In this document: piece by piece, positions 1 to 9,193 of the stretch
Position numbering within the stretch: position 1 is the first letter of the stretch
Layout of the letters: each line of letters opens with the position of its first letter
Assembly (NCBI RefSeq): GCF_001179965.1
Contig: NZ_CVSH01000052.1
Span: forward strand, 18,501-82,500
DNA length: 64,000 bases
From: Candidatus Pelagibacter communis
GTDB taxonomy: Bacteria; Pseudomonadota; Alphaproteobacteria; Pelagibacterales; Pelagibacteraceae
Direction: 5' to 3'
The notes under the pieces: model-generated
Told to the model about the DNA's origin: nothing
What the model saw: only the letters and a program-made list of their open reading frames with translations
The model's database searches: none
Program-made: the position numbers and the translations under genes

Positions 1-133
1 GTGATAACAGATTTATAAATACCTCTTGAGCTGGATATTTTTTTGACATTAAAGTAGCCTCAAAAATAACTTCGTCAAACTTACCAAGATTAAATTTTGT
101 TAATAGAATGTTGAATTTTTCTTGTAAATCCAT
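1..133 (-). CDS. TPR-type protein, N-terminal fragment (cut by window edge)
   Basis: Reading leftwards from an ATG at 133, the frame stays open to the window edge and gives about 44 residues beginning MDLQEKFNILLTKFNLGKFD. The amphipathic helix-turn-helix pattern resembles the first tetratricopeptide repeat of the TPR proteins common in SAR11. Its start directly abuts the stop codon of the NlpC/P60 gene, so it is probably the last known gene of a trkH-ampG-nlpC-tpr operon. Any C-terminal domain lies outside the window, so the function cannot be named. Confidence 0.6.
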   Translation of the reverse strand, partial: MDLQEKFNILLTKFNLGKFDEVIFEATLMSKKYPAQEVFINLLS

Positions 134-883
134 TTAAATTTTCGTGATTTTTTTTACCTTAAGCTTTGCTGTTTTATATATTCTTTCTATTGTTTCATGT
201 GTATTCATAATTATAACTTTTTTCATAGGCCCATAAGCATGTATTAATTTTTCTGAATTTATACATACTGCGACATGTCCTTTCCAATAAATAATATTAC
301 CTTTTTGAAATTTAGTTAGACTTTTTTTACCTTTTTTAGTTTTAATTTGATCTTTTGTATCCCTTGGAAAATATTCATTATTATATTGATAATATAGCTG
401 AATTAAAGCAGAACAATCTATACCTTTGTAAGACTTTCCACCCCAAACATATTTAATATTATTAAATTTTTTTAAAATTTTGAAAAAATCTCTTTCTTTA
501 TGACCTATTTTTTTTAAATATTTCTTTTTGAGCCATCTGTTTTTTTGGAATTCTACAAATTTCTTTTTAACGCTAATTACTTTAATTCTACTATTAAATG
601 GTAAAAAAAATTTCGTTTTGATAAAATTTTTTGATTTATTAATTTTATAAATCCTTGTTTTCAAATTAAAACATTTATGTGTGTTTTTTACTACTTTTAT
701 GTAATTATTATTTCTTATAAATCCTCTATAGTTATCAAAAGAGGAACTAATTTTGAGCCAATTTGCACTTTTTGATATAATTTTAAAATTTTCTCCATAT
801 AAAATTTGTGAGGTTATTTCCGATTTTTCAGAATTAGATTTATAAATATTTTTAGTTATTGCTTGAGAACAGTATTTAGTCAT
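134..883 (-). CDS. NlpC/P60 family cell-wall peptidase with N-terminal SH3-like region
   Basis: This is a 249-residue probable cysteine peptidase that would cut peptide stems of peptidoglycan. The C-terminal half carries the NlpC/P60 signature: Cys157 in the GIDCSALIQL context, His203 (KGHVAV) and a third polar residue, His215 (LIHAYG). The first ~110 residues look like the one or two bacterial SH3-like domains that precede this domain in dipeptidyl endopeptidases. No signal peptide is evident, which fits a cytoplasmic recycling role, as for related gamma-D-glutamyl-diamino acid peptidases. It overlaps the upstream AmpG-type permease gene by 8 bases, and that pairing supports a role in recycling imported muropeptides. 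The exact bond cut is inferred. Confidence 0.85.
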   Translation of the reverse strand: MTKYCSQAITKNIYKSNSEKSEITSQILYGENFKIISKSANWLKISSSFDNYRGFIRNNNYIKVVKNTHKCFNLKTRIYKINKSKNFIKTKFFLPFNSRIKVISVKKKFVEFQKNRWLKKKYLKKIGHKERDFFKILKKFNNIKYVWGGKSYKGIDCSALIQLYYQYNNEYFPRDTKDQIKTKKGKKSLTKFQKGNIIYWKGHVAVCINSEKLIHAYGPMKKVIIMNTHETIERIYKTAKLKVKKITKI

Positions 884-2252
884 TTAAATTTATTTTATCT
901 TTTATTTTGTAAAGTAAGAACAGTGATGGTATTACCATTAAAGCAGTTATAATAAAAAAAGTTCCCCAATCTCCATTCAACCAATCTACTAAAGCACCCG
1001 AGGAAGATGCAAGACTCGTCCTCCCAGCGGTACCAATAGATGCTAAAAGTGCATACTGGGTAGCTGTATAATTTCGATCAACTAGAAGAGATATGAAAGC
1101 AACAAAAGCAACAGTTGCAAATGCTGCTGCAACATCATCAAGAATTACGGCTAATGCAAATAGGAAATAAGATTTTTCACTCCAGGCAAGTATTGTAAAA
1201 AGAAGGTTTGTCGAAGCCATTAATATCCCAGCAAAAAACATTGACTTTATTACACCTGATCTTATTGCAAACAGGCCTCCTAATAATGTGAAAATGACAG
1301 TCGTAACCCATCCAAAAGTTTTTGAATACAATGCAATATCAGATTTAGAAAAACCTATTTCTTTATAAAAAATAACCGACATCCTTCCCAAAAATGCCTC
1401 ACCTATCTTAAATAAAAAAATAAAACATAAAATACTAAGAGCTATTTTAAAACCATTTTTCTTAAAAAAATTGATTAGTGGTCCAGAAATTGTTGATGAA
1501 ATCCAAGCTGTAATTCTTACAAGTATATTATTTACTTTTAAACTTTTTATTATCTTTTTATCTAACTGGTTTTGATTATTCTTTTTTGAATTAAAATCTT
1601 TTTCTTTTATAAAAAGAAGCCCGATATTAAATAATATCACTATTAAACCAAGACCAACAAAGGACATTTGCCAGTAGTTAATGATACCTAGATTTTCAAA
1701 ATATTCTGCTAAATTTAAAGCTATCACACCTCCGAGTTTGTAACCTGTCCACCAACCCACTACCGCAACAGCAGCACCAGCTGCCATTAATTCTTTCTCA
1801 TTTTTTGAAATTTGTTCAATTCTTAGAGCATCTACTGTTATATCTTGAGTTGAGGAGGCAATGGCAATTACTAAGCCAATTCCAATAACGAAGGTTAAGT
1901 TGTAAGTTGGATCTATTAAACTCCAGAGAAGTAAACAAATCAAAATCATTGTTTGCATCAAAAATATCCAAGATTTTCTATGTCCGATTTTTTTTGTTAA
2001 GAATGGAATATATATTCGATCAATTAAAGGAGCCCAGAGATAATTAAAAGCATAAACGGCAAAAATTAAGCCCGCCCATCCAATGGTTGTTCTTGATAGG
2101 CCATCTTCTTTTAACCATAAGCTCAAGCTACTTCCAATAATTACCCAAGGAAATCCACTTATCGCACCAAGAAGTAAAATTTTAATCATTCTCTTTTCAA
2201 AATAATAGTTAAAAAGATCTGAAAATTTTTTATGCTTTTTAAAAGTGATCAT
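876..2252 (-). CDS. ampG: AmpG-type muropeptide MFS permease
   Basis: This is a 12-helix major facilitator of about 458 residues, of the AmpG type, which imports anhydro-muropeptides from the periplasm for recycling. The start of the conserved region (LGAISGFPWVIIGSSLSLWL, then WAPLIDR and GHRKSW) matches the AmpG family. The frame is open further upstream, to 2336, but I place the start at the ATG at 2252. That ATG overlaps the trkH stop as ATGA and has a GGA motif a few bases upstream; the longer version would overlap trkH by 88 bases. It is followed by an NlpC/P60 peptidase. AmgK and MurU, which act later in recycling, are encoded at 19.5-21.1 kb. Confidence 0.88.
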   Translation of the reverse strand: MITFKKHKKFSDLFNYYFEKRMIKILLLGAISGFPWVIIGSSLSLWLKEDGLSRTTIGWAGLIFAVYAFNYLWAPLIDRIYIPFLTKKIGHRKSWIFLMQTMILICLLLWSLIDPTYNLTFVIGIGLVIAIASSTQDITVDALRIEQISKNEKELMAAGAAVAVVGWWTGYKLGGVIALNLAEYFENLGIINYWQMSFVGLGLIVILFNIGLLFIKEKDFNSKKNNQNQLDKKIIKSLKVNNILVRITAWISSTISGPLINFFKKNGFKIALSILCFIFLFKIGEAFLGRMSVIFYKEIGFSKSDIALYSKTFGWVTTVIFTLLGGLFAIRSGVIKSMFFAGILMASTNLLFTILAWSEKSYFLFALAVILDDVAAAFATVAFVAFISLLVDRNYTATQYALLASIGTAGRTSLASSSGALVDWLNGDWGTFFIITALMVIPSLFLLYKIKDKINLND

Positions 2253-3694
2253 TTTTTCCAAAATGAAGGAAGAAATAGAATTAAAATCGCGAATAATTCC
2301 AATCTTCCTAATATCATTCCTATACTTAATACCCATTTAGATAAATCTGGTAAACTTGAAAAATTACCATTAGATCCTATTACAGAACCCAATCCTGGAC
2401 CAACATTTGATATTGAAGTTGCTGCTCCAGAAATTGAGGTAATAAAATCAAGCCCAGTTAAAGATAATAATGCTGTTATTATAAAAAAAATTATAATGTA
2501 CAAAAAAATAAAAGAAATTATTGATGCTAAAAACTTATCGTTAACAGTGCTATTTTCATATTTGATAACAAATATACCTCTTGGATAAATAAATTTTTTC
2601 AATTGATTAACAACAAATTTATAAAGTATTTGAACTCTGAAAATTTTTATACCACACGTAGTTGATCCAGCGCACCCACCAATAAACATTAAAATTAAAA
2701 AATATAGAAGTGGGAAATTTCCCCATTTATCATAATTTCCAGATACATAACCTGTTCCTGTTAATATAGATACAATATTAAAAATAATTGATCGAAAGTC
2801 TAAGAATACTACTTTCCCATTTTTTAAAAATAAATAAAGAAATAAGATTAAAATAGATATTAAAATTAATTTTAAAAAAGTCTGAATTTGGGTGTCATTG
2901 ACAAATATTTTTCGATTTCCATTAATAAATTTCACGTAAGCAATAAATGGAATACTACCCATTAAAATAAAAATAATAGAAGTAAATTCAATTTTAGCAC
3001 TATTAAAATGACCAATAGATTGGTTGTAATTTGAAAAACCACCAGTCGCTATGGTTGTCATCGAGTGAGTAATACTGTCAAAAATATTCATTCCAAATAT
3101 CTTATAAGAAAAGCTACAAGCAAATGTTAAACCTAAATAAATCAGAATAAGTTTTATCGATATTTCTTTAGATGATGGCAAAATTTCATTTGAGGAGTCT
3201 GTATTAAGAACTTTAAATAATAGCATTCCACCAACGTTCATTATTGGCATAAGAGTTATTGCCATAACGATTATACCAATCCCTCCTAACCACTGAAGTA
3301 TAGCTCTCCAAAGCAATATACTTTTTGGTGCACTTTCAAGATTTGCAATTATAGTTGAACCTGTCGTAGTTATACCTGACATACTCTCAAAAAATGAGTC
3401 TGTAAAAGATAAGTCTAAACTTGAAAAAAAAATTGGAAGTGATCCAAAAATTGCAACTGTAATCCAAGATAAAGAGGTAAGTAAAAAAGCTTGTTGCAGG
3501 TCCAGTTTTTTATCGTAATCTAAATTTGTAATAATAAAAAGTGTCCCAAATATAATGGTGATAATTAAGGCTAGGATAAATGATGAGTCAAATTCACCAA
3601 ATATAAATTGTACAGTTATTGGAATAATCATAAAAATTCCAAGTATTATCTGTAAAATACCTAGTGTAAAAAAAACTGTTTTATAATTGGACAT
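2249..3694 (-). CDS. trkH: TrkH-family potassium uptake protein
   Basis: This 481-residue polytopic membrane protein is of the TrkH/KtrB type, which forms the K+-translocating subunit. Several pore-loop/selectivity-filter regions are visible: SGITTTGSTI (first), TIATGGFSN (second), GGCAGSTTCGIKI (third) and SNVGPGLG (fourth). The length matches TrkH. It usually works with the NAD-binding protein TrkA, which is not in this window. It appears to be the first gene of the minus-strand trkH-ampG-nlpC-tpr run, with its promoter in the 82-base gap shared with the divergent lysyl-tRNA synthetase gene. Confidence 0.93.
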   Translation of the reverse strand: MSNYKTVFFTLGILQIILGIFMIIPITVQFIFGEFDSSFILALIITIIFGTLFIITNLDYDKKLDLQQAFLLTSLSWITVAIFGSLPIFFSSLDLSFTDSFFESMSGITTTGSTIIANLESAPKSILLWRAILQWLGGIGIIVMAITLMPIMNVGGMLLFKVLNTDSSNEILPSSKEISIKLILIYLGLTFACSFSYKIFGMNIFDSITHSMTTIATGGFSNYNQSIGHFNSAKIEFTSIIFILMGSIPFIAYVKFINGNRKIFVNDTQIQTFLKLILISILILFLYLFLKNGKVVFLDFRSIIFNIVSILTGTGYVSGNYDKWGNFPLLYFLILMFIGGCAGSTTCGIKIFRVQILYKFVVNQLKKFIYPRGIFVIKYENSTVNDKFLASIISFIFLYIIIFFIITALLSLTGLDFITSISGAATSISNVGPGLGSVIGSNGNFSSLPDLSKWVLSIGMILGRLELFAILILFLPSFWKK

Positions 3695-3776
3695 TTTGTT
3701 TGAACATTATTTTATGGTAAATAAATTTCAACATTATAAGAATTAATAAAAGTACTAAATATACGAATTTTTAAGA

Positions 3777-5345
3777 TTGTTTGTGATAGATAAAGAAAAT
3801 TTAGAAAAAACTGCAGCATGGCCTTTTATTGAGGCTAAAAAAATCCTTAGAGAAAGAAAAGCATATATAGAGAAAAAAGGGAAAATTATTTTACAAACTG
3901 GGTATGGCCCAAGCGGCTTACCACATATTGGAACTTTTGGGGAAGTTGCCAGAACCTCTATGGTGGTAAATGCCCTTGATAAAATTACCGAAATACCAAA
4001 AGAAATAATTACATTTTCTGATGATATGGATGGATTAAGAAAAGTACCAGACAATATACCTAATATAAAAATTTTAGAAGATAATTTGCATAAACCATTA
4101 ACTAGTGTTCCCGATCCTTTTCAAAAATATAAAAGTTTTGGGGAACATAACAATGAATTACTAAAAAAATTTTTAAACGAATTTAATTTTAAGTATACAT
4201 TTAAAAGTTCAACTGAACTTTATAGAAATGGAATTTTTAACGAAACTTTAAAATTAATTTTAAAAAATTATGATGGCATCATGTCAATTATTTTACCAAC
4301 ATTAGGAAAGGAGAGACAAAAAACCTATTCCCCATTTTTACCGATTTGTCCGGAAACAAACAAAGTATTAGAAATACCCGTTCTAGAAATTGATGAAAAA
4401 AAATCAAAAATCATTTTTAACAATAATGGAAAAAAATTAGAAAAAAGTATTTTAGATGGAAATTGTAAACTTCAATGGAAAGTCGATTGGGCAATGAGGT
4501 GGTATGCTCTTGATGTTGATTTTGAAATGTACGGTAAGGATTTAATTGAAAGTGCAATCTTATCTTCTAAAATAATTAAGCTAATTGGAAAAAAAAATCC
4601 CAGTGGTTTCGCTTATGAGCTTTTTTTAGACGAAAAGGGTGAAAAAATATCTAAATCAAAAGGAAATGGAATTACAATAGATGAATGGTTAAACTATGCC
4701 TCACCTGAAAGTTTATCATTATTTATGTATCAAAACCCAAAAAGGGCTAAAAAACTTTACAAAGAAATAGTTCCAAAAGCAGTAGATGAATACCTCGAGT
4801 TTATTGAAAAAGGAAAAAAACAAAACGATCTTCAAAAATTAATGAACCCAGTTTGGCATGTGCATAATGGAAATATCCCAAAAGAAAATAACATAATGAG
4901 TTTCTCAATGCTTTTAAATCTTGTTGAAACAAGTAACGCTGACTCAAAAGATTTACTATGGAAATTTGTTAAAAAATATAAAACAAATCTCAACGAAAAA
5001 GAGTTCCCAATATTTGATAAACTAGTAGATTATGCAATAAAGTATTATAAAGATGTTATTTCACCTAATAAAAAATATAAAACTCCAAATAGCGATGAAA
5101 AAAAAGTATTAATGTCATTAGTTAAAGCATTAGATGAATGTAATGATAAAATGACTCCAGAGGATATACAGACAAAAATTTTTTCTGTTGGTAAAGAAAA
5201 TGGCTATAAAGATAATTTAAGAGATTGGTTCAAATTAATTTACGAAGTTGTTTTTGGTGATGAAAATGGGCCAAGGATTGGGTTCTTTATAAGTTTTTTT
5301 GGCGTGAAAGAGACTCAAAATTTAATTAAAGAAAAGATAATGTGA
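3777..5345 (+). CDS. lysK: Lysine--tRNA ligase, class I
   Basis: This is a 522-residue class I (archaeal-type) lysyl-tRNA synthetase that charges tRNA-Lys in the cytoplasm. The HIGH-equivalent motif is GPSGLPHIG near residue 45 and the KMSKS-equivalent is KISKSKG. Class I LysRS replaces the usual class II enzyme in most alphaproteobacteria, which supports the assignment. The start is uncertain. The frame opens with TTG at 3777 and has GTG at 3783; there is no in-frame ATG before the conserved region and no clear Shine-Dalgarno sequence. The stop overlaps the ATG of pyrD (TGATG), so the two are likely cotranscribed. Confidence 0.93.
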   Translation: MFVIDKENLEKTAAWPFIEAKKILRERKAYIEKKGKIILQTGYGPSGLPHIGTFGEVARTSMVVNALDKITEIPKEIITFSDDMDGLRKVPDNIPNIKILEDNLHKPLTSVPDPFQKYKSFGEHNNELLKKFLNEFNFKYTFKSSTELYRNGIFNETLKLILKNYDGIMSIILPTLGKERQKTYSPFLPICPETNKVLEIPVLEIDEKKSKIIFNNNGKKLEKSILDGNCKLQWKVDWAMRWYALDVDFEMYGKDLIESAILSSKIIKLIGKKNPSGFAYELFLDEKGEKISKSKGNGITIDEWLNYASPESLSLFMYQNPKRAKKLYKEIVPKAVDEYLEFIEKGKKQNDLQKLMNPVWHVHNGNIPKENNIMSFSMLLNLVETSNADSKDLLWKFVKKYKTNLNEKEFPIFDKLVDYAIKYYKDVISPNKKYKTPNSDEKKVLMSLVKALDECNDKMTPEDIQTKIFSVGKENGYKDNLRDWFKLIYEVVFGDENGPRIGFFISFFGVKETQNLIKEKIM

Positions 5346-6385
5346 TGTTTGGAAAAATAAGACCATTTATATTTAAGTTTGATCCAGAGACTGCTCATAA
5401 TTTAGCAATACAAGCCTTAAAATTTAATTTAATGCCAAGAAATCAAAAGCAAAATTTTAAACATATAGAGACTGAAATATTCAATAAAAAAATACCAAAT
5501 CCAATTGGTCTTGCAGCAGGTTTTGACAAAGATGCAGAAGTTTATAATTCAATTTTTAGATTAGGATTTGGTTTTGTTGAGGTAGGGACGATCACTCCTT
5601 TAAAGCAGTCTGGAAATCCAAAACCTAGAGTTTTTCGGCTTGAAGAAGATGAAGCTTTAATAAATAGATTAGGATTTAATAATTCAGGTGCAGATCTAAT
5701 TCAGTCCAGAATCAGATTAAATCCTCCAAAAGGTTTATTTGGAATAAATATAGGTCCAAACAAAGACACAAAAGATAGAATTAATGATTATCTAATTGGT
5801 TTACGAAAATTTTATGAATTGGCTGATTATCTAACTATAAATATTTCCTCACCTAATACAGAAAATTTAAGAAGTTTTCATAATGAGAGTGAATTAAATG
5901 ACTTGCTTCAAGCAATTGAACAAGAAAAAGCGTCATTAAAAACCTCGATTCCTACAGTCTTAAAAATTTCACCTGATATAAACGATCAAGAAATAGAAAA
6001 AATTTCTAAATTAATTTTAAAATATAATATACCCGCAATAATAGTATCTAACACAAGTGACAGAACAAGAGATGTTTTAAAAAATATAAATAAATTAGAA
6101 AAAGGTGGTTTATCTGGTAAGCCAATTGCAAAAAAATCAAATTTAATAATTAATAAGTTTTTTAAAAATTTGGAAAAAAAAGTCAAAATAATTGGTGTAG
6201 GTGGAGTGGACTCGGCAGATAGTGCGTATGATAAAATAATAAACGGCGCATCATTAATTCAATTATATACCGGAATGGTTTATAGAGGACCAGGTATAGC
6301 AAAAAAAATCAGCGAAGACTTAAATAATATATTTAAAAAACAAGGTGTAACAAATATATCTGAGATAGTAGGAAGTAAAAAATAA
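5345..6385 (+). CDS. pyrD: Dihydroorotate dehydrogenase (quinone), class 2
   Basis: This 346-residue FMN flavoprotein would oxidise dihydroorotate to orotate with ubiquinone, at the inner membrane. The N-terminal helices (RPFIFKFDPETAHNLAI) are the class 2 membrane-association extension. The core motifs NPIGLAAGFDKDAE, VGTITP, NRLGFNN and ISSPNTENLR, and the C-terminal VGGV and QLYTG phosphate-binding segments, are intact. I chose ATG 5345, which shares its A with the lysK stop; an upstream GTG at 5342 would add one residue. pyrF, a later step of the same pathway, is at 30.1 kb. Confidence 0.95.
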   Translation: MFGKIRPFIFKFDPETAHNLAIQALKFNLMPRNQKQNFKHIETEIFNKKIPNPIGLAAGFDKDAEVYNSIFRLGFGFVEVGTITPLKQSGNPKPRVFRLEEDEALINRLGFNNSGADLIQSRIRLNPPKGLFGINIGPNKDTKDRINDYLIGLRKFYELADYLTINISSPNTENLRSFHNESELNDLLQAIEQEKASLKTSIPTVLKISPDINDQEIEKISKLILKYNIPAIIVSNTSDRTRDVLKNINKLEKGGLSGKPIAKKSNLIINKFFKNLEKKVKIIGVGGVDSADSAYDKIINGASLIQLYTGMVYRGPGIAKKISEDLNNIFKKQGVTNISEIVGSKK

Positions 6386-6387
6386 TC

Positions 6388-6416
6388 TTGACTGGTAACT
6401 TAGTTAAGCCTATACA
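6388..6416 (+). promoter_or_regulatory. Sigma-70 promoter of rpmB
   Basis: TTGACT at 6388-6393 and TATACA at 6411-6416 are separated by 17 bases. This is the best -35/-10 pair I saw near a protein gene here. The expected transcription start, about 6422-6423, is only about 5 bases before the rpmB ATG at 6428. Confidence 0.6.
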
Positions 6417-6427
6417 ATCATATTTTT

Positions 6428-6709
6428 ATGTCTAAAAAATGTGAATTAACTGGAAAAATACCTCTCAAGGGTCACAAAGTAAGCCACGCTAATAATAAAA
6501 CAAAAAGAAGATTCCTTCCAAATTTAAAAAAAGTAAGATTTAAAAGTGATATTTTAAAAAAAAATATAAGACTAACAGTTTCAAATGCTGGAGTTAGATC
6601 AGTAGATAAAAAAGGTAGTTTCGATCAGTTTGTAAAATCAGCTAAATTAAGAGATTTATCTCCAAGATTAAAAAAAATAAAAAAAAGTCTATTAAGCAAA
6701 TCTGCATAA
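6428..6709 (+). CDS. rpmB: 50S ribosomal protein L28
   Basis: This is a 93-residue basic ribosomal protein of the large subunit. The N-terminus (SKKCELTGKIPLKGHKVSHANNKTKRRF) is typical of alphaproteobacterial L28, and the length is normal for that group (about 95-100). It is preceded by a strong promoter and almost no 5' untranslated region (see findings). It is followed after 3 bases by the YhhQ-type transporter gene, with which it is probably cotranscribed. Confidence 0.96.
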   Translation: MSKKCELTGKIPLKGHKVSHANNKTKRRFLPNLKKVRFKSDILKKNIRLTVSNAGVRSVDKKGSFDQFVKSAKLRDLSPRLKKIKKSLLSKSA

Positions 6710-6712
6710 GAC

Positions 6713-7261
6713 ATGAGTCGAGTATTTATAGCCTTATCTTTTTTAATGGGGTTAGTAGTTTTATCTTCTAATTACCTAGTCCAATTTCCAGTAAAATATT
6801 ATGGTTTGCAAGACATTCTTACCTACGGGGCCTTTACTTATCCAATAGCCTTTTTAATTACAGATTTAGCAAATAGATCATACGGAAAACAAATAGCTAG
6901 AAAAATTGTTTACTTTGGTTTTGTGGTTGGAATATCTTTTACTCTTTTCTTTTCAACAAATTTTTCTGATCTTATTTCAGTAAGGATTGCAATAGGTTCT
7001 GGAACAGCTTTTATTGTAGCTCAACTTTTAGATGTACAAATATTTGATAAACTAAGAGAAAAAAGTTGGTATGTAGCACCATTAAGTTCCTCTGTAATAG
7101 GATCTACAGTTGATACTTTTTTGTTCTTCTCAATATCATTTTATGCAACTGGTGTGCCATGGTTTACTCTATCATTAGGAGATTTAGCAATTAAACTATT
7201 TGTAACTTTAGTCATGTTAATACCTTTCAGATTACTTTTAGGGACTTTTAAACCAGTCTAA
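6713..7261 (+). CDS. Queuosine precursor transporter, YhhQ/VUT family
   Basis: This 182-residue integral membrane protein has about six hydrophobic segments. It carries the YhhQ/VUT family features, including the DILTYGAFTYPIAFLITDLA region near residue 33 and the later VAQLLDVQIFDKLR segment. E. coli YhhQ imports the queuosine precursors preQ0 and preQ1, so this protein may supply the tRNA modification pathway. No other queuosine gene is in the window. It ends 8 bases before the convergent ureohydrolase gene. Confidence 0.85.
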   Translation: MSRVFIALSFLMGLVVLSSNYLVQFPVKYYGLQDILTYGAFTYPIAFLITDLANRSYGKQIARKIVYFGFVVGISFTLFFSTNFSDLISVRIAIGSGTAFIVAQLLDVQIFDKLREKSWYVAPLSSSVIGSTVDTFLFFSISFYATGVPWFTLSLGDLAIKLFVTLVMLIPFRLLLGTFKPV

Positions 7262-7269
7262 TTTAATAA

Positions 7270-8145
7270 CTATAACAAAAATTTATATGAAAGAATTTTA
7301 TAGGCTAATTTAGCCACAAGAAAGTTGTATGAATTAAAACCTTTAATTGGAGATAGTTCATTTATGTCTCCACCAACTATATTAGAATTTCTTGCTGCTA
7401 TTTTTAAAATATTGAGTGTTTCATCCCAAAACAATCCCCCAGGCTCAGGCGTCCCAGTGGCTGGCATAATACTAGAATCAAATCCATCAACATCAAAGGT
7501 CAAATAAACATTTTTATTTTTAATATGTTTTTTAAAATTTTGTAAGTTCCACTTACTTTTATCTTTAGCCCAAAATATTTTTATTCTACTTTTATTTTTA
7601 TTTAAATATTTAACTTCAGACTCAGATATATTTCTAATTCCAAAAGATATAATAGAAACATTTTTGTAATCTAGACACCTTCTAATAGCAGATGCATGAG
7701 AAAATTTTTCACCATTGTAGCTTTGTCTTAAATCCGCATGAGCATCAAAATGTAAAATACATAGTTTTTTAAAATTTTTAGTAAAAGGCTCTATACAACC
7801 AGGTGTAATAGAGTGTTCACCTCCTAAAGTTAAAGGAAAAAGTTTTTTTTTTAAAAGTTGGGAATTAATATTAGAAATTTTTCTTAAGGCTGCCCGAATA
7901 TTTTTATCTATTTTGAAGGGTTTAAGAGTTTTTATGCCAATTTTTTTGTATGGTTCACAATTAAGTTCCTCGTCGTAAAGCTCAACTTGATGAGATGCTT
8001 TAATAATTTCTCGAGGTCCATTTTTTGTTCCTCCTCCATAACTGACTGTCTTTTCTAAACCAAATGGAACAACAACAACTTTTGGTGAAAAGTTGAATTT
8101 ATTATCAACACCGAGGAACCCATTTTTATTTGATAGATAATCCAA
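7270..8145 (-). CDS. speB: Agmatinase-like ureohydrolase (arginase superfamily)
   Basis: This is a manganese ureohydrolase of about 291 residues. The metal-ligand motifs are intact: GGEHSITPG, FDAHADLR, and the FDVDGFDSS segment followed by GTPEPGG. Agmatinase, which makes putrescine and urea from agmatine, is the closest named activity; another guanidino substrate is possible. I place the start at TTG 8145, 4 bases after the stop of the preceding gene, with GGA about 7 bases upstream. This gives an N-terminus (LSNKNGFLGV) leading straight into the fold. An ATG at 8214 would overlap the preceding gene by 65 bases. It is the third gene of the polyamine cluster. No arginine decarboxylase of the SpeA type is seen in the window, so its substrate is an open question. 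Confidence 0.85.
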   Translation of the reverse strand: MDYLSNKNGFLGVDNKFNFSPKVVVVPFGLEKTVSYGGGTKNGPREIIKASHQVELYDEELNCEPYKKIGIKTLKPFKIDKNIRAALRKISNINSQLLKKKLFPLTLGGEHSITPGCIEPFTKNFKKLCILHFDAHADLRQSYNGEKFSHASAIRRCLDYKNVSIISFGIRNISESEVKYLNKNKSRIKIFWAKDKSKWNLQNFKKHIKNKNVYLTFDVDGFDSSIMPATGTPEPGGLFWDETLNILKIAARNSNIVGGDINELSPIKGFNSYNFLVAKLAYKILSYKFLL

Positions 8146-8149
8146 TTTT

Positions 8150-9193
8150 TTATCCAAATATTTTTGCAAAATTTCTTCTGTCTCTATTTTTCCAATTTCC
8201 TTTATGGTAAGCATTGCTTGCAATCAGAGGAAGAACAGATGTTGCTTCAGCGAAAACCATTTGTTCTTTAGTAATATCTACTTTTCCCCAAGAACTTGCT
8301 TCTTTCAAGGTTGAGCTACTGCATGCACCATCACGTGAGTCAGCAACGGTAATTTGAACAGCATATTTATGCATATCAACTTCTTTACCTAAAAGTTCAG
8401 CACAAATTACAGTATCTTGAATAAAATTTTTTGGTACTCCACCACCAATCATAAATAATCCTGAGCCTTTTGACCTTATTTTAATTTCTGTAAGTTCCCT
8501 AAATTCCCTAACAGAGTCTATAGTTAAATGTTTGTTAGGATTTTTTTCCTGATGCATAACCAGACCAAATCCAGCACTTGAGTCAGTAAAAGCTGGGCAA
8601 AAAATTGGAACATTATAGTCGTATGCTGTTTCAATAAGAGATTCTTTTTTTTTTGAGTTTTTTTTCAAATATTTACCCATTTCATGAATGAATTCTCGAG
8701 AGGTATAGCTTTTAGGTTCTAAATTATCTGCAATTTCACATATTTTTTTATCGCATATTTGCAACTCATCTTCATCAATATAAGTGTCATAAATCCTATC
8801 TATATAATTTTTTCTTAACTCAGTATCATCTTGAAATTGTGATCCTTGATAATGCTTAAATCCTAAAGCTTCAAAAAAATCCATATCAATTATAGATGCT
8901 CCTGTCGCCACTATTGCATCTACCATATTAAATTTTACCAAATCTTTATAAATGTTCATACATCCTGCGGCAGATGTTGATCCAGCAAGAGTTAAAAAAA
9001 TTGTGCAGTTTTTGTCATTGATCATATCATTAAATATTTTCGCTGCATTTGCAGTTTCTCTAGATACAAAAGACATTTTTTCCATTGATTGGATAATTTT
9101 TGTTGAGTCAAAAGACGTTATGTCAATATGTTCTACTGGTTTTTTTAGAAAGTCTTTTTTGCTGTTATGACCTAAGTTTTTTTTGCTAGACAT
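8150..9193 (-). CDS. Deoxyhypusine synthase-like enzyme, probable homospermidine-forming
   Basis: This 347-residue protein belongs to the deoxyhypusine synthase (DHS) family. It keeps the NAD-binding TGAS segment (97-100) and, near the C-terminus, KEASSWGKV with Lys304 matching the catalytic imine-forming lysine of human DHS (Lys329). Bacteria have no eIF5A to modify. DHS relatives elsewhere, for example in plants, became homospermidine synthases, so transfer of an aminobutyl group between putrescine molecules is the likeliest activity. The gene lies directly between an ornithine decarboxylase-like gene (adjacent, no gap) and a ureohydrolase gene, which points to polyamine synthesis. The product is inferred. 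Confidence 0.88.
   Translation of the reverse strand: MSSKKNLGHNSKKDFLKKPVEHIDITSFDSTKIIQSMEKMSFVSRETANAAKIFNDMINDKNCTIFLTLAGSTSAAGCMNIYKDLVKFNMVDAIVATGASIIDMDFFEALGFKHYQGSQFQDDTELRKNYIDRIYDTYIDEDELQICDKKICEIADNLEPKSYTSREFIHEMGKYLKKNSKKKESLIETAYDYNVPIFCPAFTDSSAGFGLVMHQEKNPNKHLTIDSVREFRELTEIKIRSKGSGLFMIGGGVPKNFIQDTVICAELLGKEVDMHKYAVQITVADSRDGACSSSTLKEASSWGKVDITKEQMVFAEATSVLPLIASNAYHKGNWKNRDRRNFAKIFG

Noticed and set aside
2232..2588. 118-residue frame on the plus strand opposite trkH and ampG
   Set aside because: It is antisense to two well-supported genes and has no ribosome-binding site or recognisable domain.
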